A stretch of DNA of 40,178 nucleotides from the NCBI GenBank assembly GCA_023398955.1, contig JAEWRL010000006.1, positions 1-40,178 of the forward strand. The letters run 5' to 3'. The stretch is from Pseudomonadota bacterium (GTDB lineage Bacteria > Myxococcota_A > Polyangia > Polyangiales > Polyangiaceae). The notes below the pieces were generated by a model that saw nothing but the letters and a program-made list of their open reading frames with translations, did not search any database and was not told the DNA's origin. The position numbers were made by a program, and so were the translations under genes. Of this stretch, positions 8,353 to 16,437 are shown in pieces (the first letter of the stretch is position 1; the number at the start of each line of letters is the position of its first letter).

Positions 8353-9969
8353 TCATCCGCGAATGTGCACGACCGTTCCGCGCTTCTTGTTGAGCACGGA
8401 GTGCCAGTGCTCCGGGACGACGGGATCGGTCCACTCGAAGAGCCACGCCGCATCCAACGGCGCGAGATTGACGCAGCCATGGCTTCGCACCTCGCCAAAC
8501 TCGTCATGCCAGTAGGCACCATGTAGAGCATAGCCCCGGTGAAAGTACTGCACGAAGGGCACGTCGAGGAGGAAGAACGAATCGGTCTTGTCCTCCTCCC
8601 CATCCATCGTCGCGGAAACATGCTTGGAGTGGATCATGAACGTGCCGCGGACGGTGGCCTGCACCTCCTCTGGATCGCCCATTCCACCCCTCCCGCTGCT
8701 GACGAGGGTCACGTAGACGGGCCGGCGCCCGACATACGCGACGAGGGACTGCTCTCGAATCGAGATATCAATCCATTTGCGGCTGCCGGTGGCGAAGCTG
8801 GGGAACTCCACCCGCGGCTCGACGATGCGCGCCACGCTCCCGACGAGGTAGTAGCCATCCTGGGTTCGGTGGAAACCGCCGGCTCGCGTCTCGCCCGTCA
8901 GCTTGACGACCTCCCGAGAACCATAGTTCCCCACTGGCACGAGCTGGCCATCGTCACGGAGGCGCAGCTTCGGAGCATAGTCTCGGTCGATGAAGGCAAC
9001 CGGCAGGGACTCACCCTCGCTGAGCTCGGCACCGTGGAACCGACTGGGCCGCACGACGTCAATGCTGTCGAGCGCGACAATGTCGAGCTCCGTCGTCAGA
9101 CCATAGACACGCGCATCCCGCTCGAAGACACGCGCAATCGCGAAACCGCTGTTCGGATTCGCCTTGCCCGTATGCAGCTGGTAGGCAAGGCGGCGGGACA
9201 CACCGTACGGCTTCAGGTCCAGAGTCCCGACCTCCAAGAAGCTCGGCTGCTCCCCGATCTCGCCGATGATCGTCGCGAGACCACTCTGTTCGACGCGATA
9301 GCGCCAGGCCTCCGCCTTCGCGAAGACGCTCGCGCCCTCGAGCTCGCGCGCCTGAGGCGGGGAGGGCACCTTGTGATAGAGGTAGGGCGTCTTATCGCCG
9401 ACCTTTCCATAGAGGTACGGCAGCCCCTCGCCGCGCCCTGCCCGCACCGCAGAGGCAGTCACAGTCGGGTGCTCCAAATCGAGCGTTGCACCACGGCCGA
9501 CGCACACGAAGCCACGCGGATTGATGCGGTACCAGCCGCCCGCGCAGCCCTCGTTCGTGATAGCAGGTCCGCGCGCGTCGACGATGGCTCCTGCCCGCAG
9601 GTACCCGTACCGGGTCCGCTGCGGACCGACGTCGGTGTATACCCAAGTCCTCCACGCAATGCTGCCGATTCGCGTTCCCTCGGGCTCGAAGGGCAGCGCA
9701 TCCTCCAAGGTGCCCGGCGCTGCGTCGGAACCCGTGGGACGGATGGCCCCGCTCTCCACCAGCTCGAGCTCCCATTCCTTGGATCCCACGAACGATTCGG
9801 CGGACGCTGCGGCGTTGGGCCTCGCAGCGCCAGGCGGGTCACCGCGCTCGATGCAGGCCACCACCAAGACCCACGACAAGCCCGCGAGAAGGCGTCCCCG
9901 CGAGAGGCCTCTGGATGGCGCGCCTCCACGACGGGGCACCCAGCTGTTGCAATTCGAAACGTGACGCAC
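8353..9969 (-). CDS. L,D-transpeptidase (YkuD domain) lipoprotein
   Basis: 538 residues from GTG at 9969, which has a good Shine-Dalgarno (GGAG, 6-nt spacing) and gives a proper lipoprotein signal: RGRLLAGLSWVLVVAC with the lipobox Cys near residue 33. The frame stays open upstream to 10590, but that part lies antisense to the NUDIX gene and is spurious. The middle region is a large unassigned domain (RTWVYTDVGPQRTRYGYLR may be SH3-like). The C-terminal YkuD domain carries the catalytic signature HGAYWHDEFGEVRSHGCVN, with nucleophile Cys499. These enzymes cross-link peptidoglycan stem peptides (3-3 links) or attach proteins to the wall in the periplasm. Convergent with the 6604 gene, divergent from the NUDIX gene. 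Confidence 0.85.
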   Translation of the reverse strand: MRHVSNCNSWVPRRGGAPSRGLSRGRLLAGLSWVLVVACIERGDPPGAARPNAAASAESFVGSKEWELELVESGAIRPTGSDAAPGTLEDALPFEPEGTRIGSIAWRTWVYTDVGPQRTRYGYLRAGAIVDARGPAITNEGCAGGWYRINPRGFVCVGRGATLDLEHPTVTASAVRAGRGEGLPYLYGKVGDKTPYLYHKVPSPPQARELEGASVFAKAEAWRYRVEQSGLATIIGEIGEQPSFLEVGTLDLKPYGVSRRLAYQLHTGKANPNSGFAIARVFERDARVYGLTTELDIVALDSIDVVRPSRFHGAELSEGESLPVAFIDRDYAPKLRLRDDGQLVPVGNYGSREVVKLTGETRAGGFHRTQDGYYLVGSVARIVEPRVEFPSFATGSRKWIDISIREQSLVAYVGRRPVYVTLVSSGRGGMGDPEEVQATVRGTFMIHSKHVSATMDGEEDKTDSFFLLDVPFVQYFHRGYALHGAYWHDEFGEVRSHGCVNLAPLDAAWLFEWTDPVVPEHWHSVLNKKRGTVVHIRG

Positions 9970-10077
9970 CGCAATCTCCGCCCGGCTCGAGAGCTGCCCC
10001 ACTAGCACGGCTCTGACTCGGCGGCAGGCCTCCGCAGGAGACCGACGGAAAAGTGGTCGAATCCCAGCGGGGGCATC

Positions 10078-10554
10078 ATGCTGCGGCCCATGAGCATACC
10101 CCGCGGAGCCTGGAAGCTCGTCAAGGAGATCCTGCGGCATCTCCTGCGCAGGCCGGTGGTGGGTGTCGCGGCCGCTGCGCGCGATCACCGCGGCCGGTGG
10201 CTGCTCATTCGTCGCACCGACACGGGCGAGTGGGCGCTGCCCGGGGGGACTCTCGAGTGGGGCGAGACCTTGCGCACAGCAATCGTTCGAGAGCTCGAGG
10301 AAGAGGCCGGCGTCCTGGAAGTGGAGCTGGGGGAGGTCCTGGGCGTCTACTCCGATCCGCAGCGCGATGCTCGCTTCCACGCCGTAACGGTCGTCGTCGC
10401 AGCGCGGGTCGGAGAGCCCGCTCGCCAACCGGACAACCCGTTGGAGGTTGCGGAGGTCGCGTTCTTCGAGGGTAACGCAGTGCCGGAGCCCCTTGCTCAC
10501 GGCATGAGCGAAATGCTCGCCCGAGCTCGTGACGGCCAGACGCACTGGGAGTAG
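10078..10554 (+). CDS. NUDIX hydrolase
   Basis: 158 residues. The Nudix box is complete: GGTLEWGETLRTAIVRELEE followed by EAGV fits Gx5Ex7REUxEExGU, so metal binding and hydrolysis of a nucleoside diphosphate-X substrate are expected. Flanking beta strands are VVGVAAAARDHRGRWLLIRR and RFHAVTVVVAARVGE. The substrate cannot be read from the sequence. The length is normal for the family. ATG 10078 is preceded by a G-rich stretch; ATG 10090 is an alternative. It is divergent from the L,D-transpeptidase gene across 108 bp. Confidence 0.88.
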   Translation: MLRPMSIPRGAWKLVKEILRHLLRRPVVGVAAAARDHRGRWLLIRRTDTGEWALPGGTLEWGETLRTAIVRELEEEAGVLEVELGEVLGVYSDPQRDARFHAVTVVVAARVGEPARQPDNPLEVAEVAFFEGNAVPEPLAHGMSEMLARARDGQTHWE

Positions 10555-10637
10555 CGGAGCGCCGACAGAGGGGCGAATGGAGTGCACCACTGCGCCGACA
10601 AGCGCTACGCTCGACCTCGAATGGCGGACATGAGGCC

Positions 10638-10994
10638 GTGACAGCAGTCAGGCTGGAAGAGAGCGAACAGGTTGCTGGGCGTGGCTCACGACGGACGACC
10701 TGGTGGGTTCAGCAGGAGCAGCAATGGATCCCCGCCGTAAAGGTCGCGGGGTGCACGGTGGAGAAGCTCGCGACAGGCCCCGGGGTGGTGTGGAGTCGCG
10801 CGCTTTGGCTCGACCTGTCGGTAGGTACCCTGGTCACCCGAGTCATCGCCGAGCCCATGGTGCAACGTCCCCGCAGCACGCTCGATCACCTCCTTCTCAC
10901 ATCGGGCCCAGCCTCGACCCGGCGAACTCGCTCGACCTACCGAGTCGACGCACGGGGGCGGCTCGTGACGCTGCCGCGACCGAGCGAATCTTGA
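10638..10994 (+). CDS. Small protein of unknown function
   Basis: 118 residues from GTG. No family recognised. The body reads like a genuine soluble protein: WWVQQEQQWIPAVKVAGCTV, then VVWSRALWLDLSVGTLVTRV, then an Arg-rich C-terminus STYRVDARGRLVTL. Its 3' end overlaps the 3' end of the convergent HTH regulator gene by 58 nt (10937-10994), which weakens confidence in one of the two C-termini. Confidence 0.5.
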   Translation: MTAVRLEESEQVAGRGSRRTTWWVQQEQQWIPAVKVAGCTVEKLATGPGVVWSRALWLDLSVGTLVTRVIAEPMVQRPRSTLDHLLLTSGPASTRRTRSTYRVDARGRLVTLPRPSES

Positions 10995-11626
10995 GGACGC
11001 ACCCCTCGTGGGCGAGCCGTGTGCCCGAATAGGTAGCGCACGCTCGCTTCGACGCTCGAGGCGTCGCGTCTGCCGGTCAACCATTCGAGCACGATCGGAA
11101 TCTCACGCGGATTGCTCACGGCGACATAGCCACCGGCATCCATGAAGAGTTGCCTCTGCTGCTCGTCCAGAGCGATGCCAATCGCGGCGACCGGGGCGGT
11201 CAAGGGGTGGCCGGTGAGCCCCTCGACCACCGGCGCCCAAGCGGCCGGGTCGAGATCACCAAGATCGACGACGAGTGCCTCGTAACACCCGTCGGCCGCG
11301 TCGAGCAGCACGTGGAGAGCCGCTTGGGCTGCCTTCCCTGCCACAGCACCTTGGTGGTCGGCCCCGAGAATGTGGGTGAGCTGGATTCGGCCGACCGCTT
11401 TACGCATACCGACCAGCTGCTCGGGAATTGGTCGCTGGAGCTGTCGCAAGCAACGAACGACCTCCACACGGAAGAAGCGCCGGTGTCGGCCATCCGTTAG
11501 ACGTCCCATCAGCGCTCCCCGCCGCACCCAGTTGTGCACGGTCTTCAAATCCACGGCCAGCCAGCGCGCCAGGTCGCCCGCGGTGATCATGCAAGCTCGG
11601 CGCATCGGCTTCCGTGCCCTTGCCAT
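10937..11626 (-). CDS. HTH (MerR/excisionase-type) regulator with receiver-like C-terminal domain
   Basis: 229 residues. The N-terminus holds a winged helix-turn-helix: ITAGDLARWLAVDLKTVHNW then VRRGALMGRLTDGRHRRFFR, the MerR/excisionase pattern that reads a DNA half-site. Residues about 75-200 look like a receiver-like Rossmann domain: ALHVLLDAADGCYEALVVDL, APVAAIGIALDEQQRQLFMD and GGYVAVSNPREIPIVLEWL. A conserved phospho-acceptor is not obvious, although VVDLGDLD has acidic residues near the expected place. ATG codons at 11605 (M8) or 11590 (M13) are alternative starts. A perfect 16-bp palindrome lies 38 bp upstream of 11626, a likely operator. HTH-plus-receiver-like proteins are common in myxobacteria. 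Confidence 0.72.
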   Translation of the reverse strand: MARARKPMRRACMITAGDLARWLAVDLKTVHNWVRRGALMGRLTDGRHRRFFRVEVVRCLRQLQRPIPEQLVGMRKAVGRIQLTHILGADHQGAVAGKAAQAALHVLLDAADGCYEALVVDLGDLDPAAWAPVVEGLTGHPLTAPVAAIGIALDEQQRQLFMDAGGYVAVSNPREIPIVLEWLTGRRDASSVEASVRYLFGHTARPRGVRPQDSLGRGSVTSRPRASTR

Positions 11627-11663
11627 CGCGGCAGCATCCTGCCGTATCGGGAGTCATCGCACA

Positions 11664-11679
11664 TCACCCCTAGGGGTGA
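11664..11679. promoter_or_regulatory. Perfect 16-bp palindrome, candidate operator
   Basis: TCACCCCTAGGGGTGA is its own reverse complement over all 16 bases. It lies in the promoter region of the HTH regulator at 10937-11626 and about 226-241 bp upstream of the REC-EAL start (11906), so it could serve autoregulation or control of both divergent genes. Confidence 0.5.
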
Positions 11680-11905
11680 GCACGCATAGAAAGCTTCGGT
11701 TCGGGTGGGCCGCCTCGAGCCGTAGCATCCACATGAAAATTCGGTCCGGACCTGCTACTGGGCGCGGCCCTCTTCACCGCGGGGACGAGTGACCGTTACC
11801 AGGTGCATGGCGGGTCCAGCTGCACCCGGAACCACGGGGGCCATCCCAATCGAGGATGTCGATGGCGACGTGGTCTCGGGTGTGTGCGCCGTCGGAGCAC
11901 ATTTC

Positions 11906-13087
11906 ATGACGACCCCGCCAACACCCTCGATCCACCGACCGAAGGCGCGGATTCTCGTCGTGGACGATGATCCGCTGGTTCGGCGGAGTGTGGCGCGCGT
12001 TCTCATCGCCAGTGGCTATGAGGTGGTGACGTCCCACGACGGCCGAGATGCCGTAGCGCGCGCCCATGCGTCGCAGTTCGACGCGATACTCAGTGACATT
12101 GCCATGCCCAGCATGGATGGGATCGAGCTGCTCCGTCAGATCCGACAACGCGATCTGCTCGTGCCCGTCATACTGATCACCGGAGAGCCCGCGGTCACCA
12201 CCGCCGTCCTGGCCATCGAGTTCGGGGTGCTGAACTACCTGACGAAGCCTGTGTCCAACGAGGACATTCTGAAGGTGGTGGAGAAGGCGGTACAGCTCCA
12301 CCGTGTCGCGCGCGTCAAACAGCAAGCCGCAGAACTGATGGGGCGAAGCCGAGGCCTCCCAGTAGACCGCGCTGGGCTCGAAGCCAGCTTTCAGCGCTTC
12401 CTGGACACATTCTGGATGGCTTTTCATCCCATCGTGGACCCACGAACGAGGACGGTCTTCGGCTTCGAAGCGCTCTTGCGCAGCAACGAGCCGACCCTGC
12501 CGACCCCAGAGTCTGTCTTGGATGCGGCCGAGCGGCTCGGAGTCCTCACTCCCTTGGCGCGACAGATTCGGGCTCGCACGGCGGAGCGTATGCTCGCGGC
12601 CCCGCCAGGCTGCGTCGTATTCGTCAACCTGCACGTCACGGATTTGCTCGACCCCACCTTGTCGGCACTCGAGTCACCTTTGTCGCGCCATGCCCATCGC
12701 GTCGTCCTCGAAATCACCGAGCGGGCCAGCTTGGATGAGGTCAGTGACGCCAAAAGTCGGATTTTGCGCCTGCGGCAGATGGGCTTCAAGATCGCCGTAG
12801 ACGACATGGGCGCCGGCTACGCGGGCCTGACGAGCTTCGCGTTGCTCGAGCCCGAGTTCGTCAAGCTCGATATGAGCCTCGTCCGCTCGGTGGACACGAG
12901 CCTGACGAAGCAGAAGGTCATTCGTTCCATGACGTCGCTCTCGAAGGACATGGGGATGCGCATCGTGGCCGAAGGAGTGGAAACGGTAGCCGAATGCCAC
13001 ATGCTGACCGAGCTCGGTTGTGACTACCTGCAAGGGTTCCTCTTCGCCAGGCCCGCGTGGCCTTTCCCTAAACCTCAATGGCCCTGA
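11906..13087 (+). CDS. Response regulator with EAL domain (c-di-GMP phosphodiesterase)
   Basis: 393 residues from ATG 11906 (GGAG Shine-Dalgarno); the frame is open to 11789 but the extra 39 residues look noncoding. The receiver domain spans residues 10-130: ILVVDDDPLVRR, phospho-acceptor D64 in ILSDIAMPSMDG, ILITGEP, and Lys in YLTKPVSNED. The EAL domain spans about 165-390 with VFGFEALLRSN, FVNLHVTDLLD, VVLEITERASLDE, IAVDDMGAGYAG, EFVKLDMSLVR, RIVAEGVET and CDYLQGFLFARP. All usual metal and catalytic positions seem present, so it should hydrolyse c-di-GMP to pGpG when phosphorylation permits. It overlaps the diguanylate cyclase start by 10 nt, implying coupled translation. No cognate kinase is adjacent. 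Confidence 0.9.
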   Translation: MTTPPTPSIHRPKARILVVDDDPLVRRSVARVLIASGYEVVTSHDGRDAVARAHASQFDAILSDIAMPSMDGIELLRQIRQRDLLVPVILITGEPAVTTAVLAIEFGVLNYLTKPVSNEDILKVVEKAVQLHRVARVKQQAAELMGRSRGLPVDRAGLEASFQRFLDTFWMAFHPIVDPRTRTVFGFEALLRSNEPTLPTPESVLDAAERLGVLTPLARQIRARTAERMLAAPPGCVVFVNLHVTDLLDPTLSALESPLSRHAHRVVLEITERASLDEVSDAKSRILRLRQMGFKIAVDDMGAGYAGLTSFALLEPEFVKLDMSLVRSVDTSLTKQKVIRSMTSLSKDMGMRIVAEGVETVAECHMLTELGCDYLQGFLFARPAWPFPKPQWP

Positions 13088-14289
13088 GCACGCAAATGTC
13101 TTCGAGTGCCGAGACCCCGTCCAACGCTCAGCGATCCACCACTGTGGACCGCGACGCGGTGCTACCGGATGAGCCAGCCCAGGCGCCGTCGGATTCGTCG
13201 GGGTGCCGTGAGCAGGTCGTGGCACAGCACGCGGAGAAGTCGCGCTGGGACCCGCTCGCCAACGCCCCCACGGAGCTCCGTGTGCACGACAGCGTAGTAG
13301 GCAGGCTCTCCTTTCAGGGCCACCGAGAGCGGCTACCGAGCAGGCCCTCGGAGGGGGGCCACTGGTACAGTGGACACTTCCCGGAGGACGAGCAGGAGAC
13401 CGATCTCGCTCGGATGACCGACTTCGGTGAGCCACCTCCTGAGCCCATGCTCGCGGATCGCGCCGTGCTCTTGCGCATGGAGGGGGTTGAGGCCGGGCGC
13501 GTCTACTCCCTTGGCCTGGAGCTCGCGAAACTGGGTCGGCATCCCGACAACCAGCTCGTCATCGACGACGCGGGCATCAGCCGGTTCCACGCGGAAGTCC
13601 TTTGGGAGCACGGAACCCACGTGGTCCGCGACTGCGGCAGTCGGAACGGCACGTTCGTCAGCGGCCAGCGCATCGAGGTGAGCGAACTGCACAATGGTGA
13701 CCTGCTCCAGCTCGGGCCCAAGGTGGGGCTTCGCTACTCCGTGGTGGACGACCGTCAAGAGACGCTGCTGCGGCGCATGTACGACTCGAGCAATCGCGAT
13801 GCTCTGACCGGAGCGTACAACCGCAAGCACTACGTCGATCGCCTGGCGAGCGAGATTGCCTATGCCGAACGCCACCGGGCGGACGTGTCCATCATCATGC
13901 TGGACATCGACCACTTCAAGCAAGTCAACGACAGCTACGGCCACGCCGCGGGCGACACGATCCTCAAGCAGGTAGCCGGGACCGTGCTGCGCCAGTTGCG
14001 CACGGAGGACGTCTTCGCCCGCGTGGGCGGCGAGGAGTTCGTCGTCATTCTGCGCGGAATCCCGTTGCTGGGCGCAGCGAGGCTCGCCGAGCGCCTGCGC
14101 GCGACAGTGGCTGCCTTGCCAACGACCTATGGACGCCGCGTCATCCCCATTACCGTCAGCCTCGGCTGTGCCTCTCTCAGCGAACTGAAGCAAGCAGATG
14201 GCCAGGAGCTGGCCGTCCTGGCGGATATGCGCCTCTATGCTGCCAAGCAGGGAGGTAGGAACCGCGTGGTCGCCAAGGGTCGCGGCTAA
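13078..14289 (+). CDS. FHA-GGDEF diguanylate cyclase
   Basis: 403 residues. Residues 1-120 are low-complexity and charged. The FHA domain (about 130-220) has KLGRHPDNQLVIDDAGISRF then HAEVLWEHG and CGSRNGTFVSGQ, the phosphothreonine-binding signature. The GGDEF domain (about 235-400) has RDALTGAYNRKHY, IIMLDIDHFKQVNDSYGHAA, active-site GGEEF at 317-321 and the inhibitory RxxD site RTED at 308-311, five residues before it. It should make c-di-GMP with product inhibition. The FHA domain suggests input from a Ser/Thr kinase. The ATG lies inside the end of the EAL gene (10-nt overlap); ATG 13096 is a possible alternative. Confidence 0.92.
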   Translation: MALSTQMSSSAETPSNAQRSTTVDRDAVLPDEPAQAPSDSSGCREQVVAQHAEKSRWDPLANAPTELRVHDSVVGRLSFQGHRERLPSRPSEGGHWYSGHFPEDEQETDLARMTDFGEPPPEPMLADRAVLLRMEGVEAGRVYSLGLELAKLGRHPDNQLVIDDAGISRFHAEVLWEHGTHVVRDCGSRNGTFVSGQRIEVSELHNGDLLQLGPKVGLRYSVVDDRQETLLRRMYDSSNRDALTGAYNRKHYVDRLASEIAYAERHRADVSIIMLDIDHFKQVNDSYGHAAGDTILKQVAGTVLRQLRTEDVFARVGGEEFVVILRGIPLLGAARLAERLRATVAALPTTYGRRVIPITVSLGCASLSELKQADGQELAVLADMRLYAAKQGGRNRVVAKGRG

Positions 14290-14417
14290 AGGACCAAGAT
14301 ATTCCCAGGGGCCGGCCCACGCCAACACCCAGCGCGGAGACAGTCCAGCCCGGTCGCGACGCGCCGCCAAGACAATCCAAAGCACTTCTGCTAGAAGCGA
14401 ACGTTCTGGAGGACGGC

Positions 14418-14618
14418 GTGGCCATCGATCTCGAGATACTGAAGACTGAACGGGACAGACTGAAGCAGAACCTGAGAGACCTCGAGGCGGAGCAGCGCAA
14501 GCTGGAATCCCAGGTGAAGGGCCTGCGCCAGCGCGAGATCCACATCAAGCGCGAGATCGAAGCTCTCACCACCTTGATAGACGTGGGAGAGGCCGAGCAG
14601 AGCCCGACCTCGGAGTAG
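14418..14618 (+). CDS. Small coiled-coil protein
   Basis: 66 residues from GTG 14418, with an excellent Shine-Dalgarno (GGAGG, 5-nt spacing). Nearly the whole protein is one heptad-patterned helix: LKTERDRLKQNLRDLEAEQR, then KLESQVKGLRQREIHIKREI. It has no membrane segment or known domain. It may be an oligomerising scaffold. It lies 128 nt after the diguanylate cyclase on the same strand and could share its transcript. Confidence 0.7.
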   Translation: MAIDLEILKTERDRLKQNLRDLEAEQRKLESQVKGLRQREIHIKREIEALTTLIDVGEAEQSPTSE

Positions 14619-14627
14619 TCGCCCGGG

Positions 14628-16297
14628 CTAGGAGGCAGGTGGCACCTGACCCGCGAAGTACCCGTGGGTCAGCTTTGGACCCTCGGGACGCGAGCGCGCT
14701 CCGCCGGGCGCGAATGCCCGTATCGTCTCCACGAGCCGAGGCTCCGGCGGGGGCATCGGCACGGAGCGTGGCGCGCCGGGCGCGGCGACGGAATCGAGGT
14801 GCAGGGTTTGCGTCGGGAAGGCGAACTGGACGTCGAGGGCTTCGGCAAGCCTCAAGATCTCCAGGAGTACGTTGTGCCGCTCGCGCAGCTCATCGCTCCA
14901 GGACGGGACCTCGAAGAAGAAGTACACCATGACGTCCAGGGAATGCGCCCGAACCCGCTCATGTGAACCTCATAGTAGTCCTTACGGGTAAAGGGATTGG
15001 CAGCGATGATGCCACGTATTCCCTCGACGAACGCCTGCATCTGCTCCGGACCCGTGTCGTAGGTCAGATTGAGAACGAAAAAGCTCCGGCGATAGCGCCG
15101 TGCGCCGTAGTTGTCGATGTGCGTCTCGGTGAACTTCGCGTTCGGAACGGTCACCAGGGAGTTATAGAAGGTGCGGATACGCGTCGAGCGGAAGCCCACC
15201 TCCTCGATGATACCCTCCGTGCCGTCCACCACCACCCAGTCTCCGATTTGGAAGGGCCGATCCACGAAGATCATGACGCTACCGAAGAAGTTCGCCACGG
15301 TGTCTTTGGCAGCCAGAGCGACGGCCACACCACCGATACCAAGCCCAGCCAGCAGGGAGCCCACGTTGATGTTGAGGTTCTGCAGGATGAACAACGCTCC
15401 AGCAAGCACCGTAAAGATCTTCAACGACTTGCGCACGAGCGGCACGAGCTGATCATCCAGCTTGGAGTCCGTCGCGGCGGCCTTGAGGGCCATTCTCTCG
15501 GCCAGGACGTCCACCAGGCGATACATTGCCCAAACGATGGACACGACAACCATGACGCGCACCGCGCCGCCAACGAGCATGGCCGCCGTCAACGGAAGAC
15601 GCAGCCTGGGATAGGTGAACCAGAGTATTGCCGCCATGACCAGGGTCGCACCGGGGGATGCAAAGACATCCACGACCCGCGAAGCCCACGCCTGCCCCCG
15701 CGTCTCCGTGAACCTCCGAACGCGACTGGTAACGATGAACTGGATCATCTTCCTGACAACAATGCCAAACAGCAGGATCACGAAGAGCGCGAGGTACTGC
15801 CACAAAGCAACGTCGAAGATGGTTTCCTTCAGCGACGCGGGCATCCGACGGATGAACCCCGCATCGAGGGCATCGAAGGTAGCTGCGTGCAGCCTCTGGG
15901 CAGCCCGTAGGCTATCGGCAGTCCAAAGCCAACGTCCGTCTGCGCTTCGCGCGACCCGGATGGACCCGAGCTCGGTATGAACGACGACCTCGGGGCGCCG
16001 CGTGGTCGCATCCACGAAGTCTGCCTCTGCGGGTATCGCGCCTAGATCGATGAACAACCCTCGTGCATCGAAGAGCTCCTTGAGCTGTCTGGCGAGCTCT
16101 AGGCGATGAGCCGCGTTTCCCCCCTCCATCTCGAAGCAGAGAGTCGCCTGTTGGGCCTCCTCTTCCGTGGCACCGGGCTCTAGGCCCTCGAAGAGGACGC
16201 TGACAGCCGTCCGCGGGGTACGACAGGGCTCGGTCCGTGAGAGCGCACTGCCGGCGCTGAGAAGGATGGTGAGGGCGAGGCAGATCCGAAGAAGCAC
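14628..16297 (-). pseudogene. MscS-family mechanosensitive channel with an apparent frameshift near 14948
   Basis: Start GTG 16297 has a strong Shine-Dalgarno (AGGAGG, 9-nt spacing) and gives a signal peptide, LLRICLALTILLSAGSALS. A periplasmic region of about 150 residues precedes the membrane helices (LALFVILLFGIVV, TLVMAAILWFTYP, VMVVVSIVWAMYR, FTVLAGALFILQNL). The pore helix and beta domain follow: SLLAGLGIGGVAVALAAKDT, MIFVDRPFQIGDWVVVDGTE, STRIRTFYNSLVTVPN. After VHMSGFG the frame goes wrong. The correct continuation, HSLDVMVYFFFEVPSWSDEL, is in another frame down to 14628. Adding one G to the GGG run (14948-14950 on plus) restores it. This is a real recent lesion or a homopolymer base-calling error. 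It lies 141 nt from the TonB-like gene on the same strand. Confidence 0.82.
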
Positions 16298-16437
16298 GGG
16301 CGCTTTCCTCCTGGTTGCGGGCACCTGACGAACGAGCTGACGAAAGGGCCCAGGAGCCACGGACATACACGAAAAGGGCTGCCCCCTGAACCCCGCGGTG
16401 ACGGCCCGCCGTGCGCACGGGCCGGCCCTCCTGGACG

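Noticed and set aside
8539..10005. 488-residue plus-strand ORF
   Set aside because: Antisense shadow of the L,D-transpeptidase gene.
9970..10590. N-terminal extension of the L,D-transpeptidase frame
   Set aside because: It lies antisense to the NUDIX gene and lacks domain-like sequence; GTG 9969 has a Shine-Dalgarno and gives a proper lipoprotein signal.
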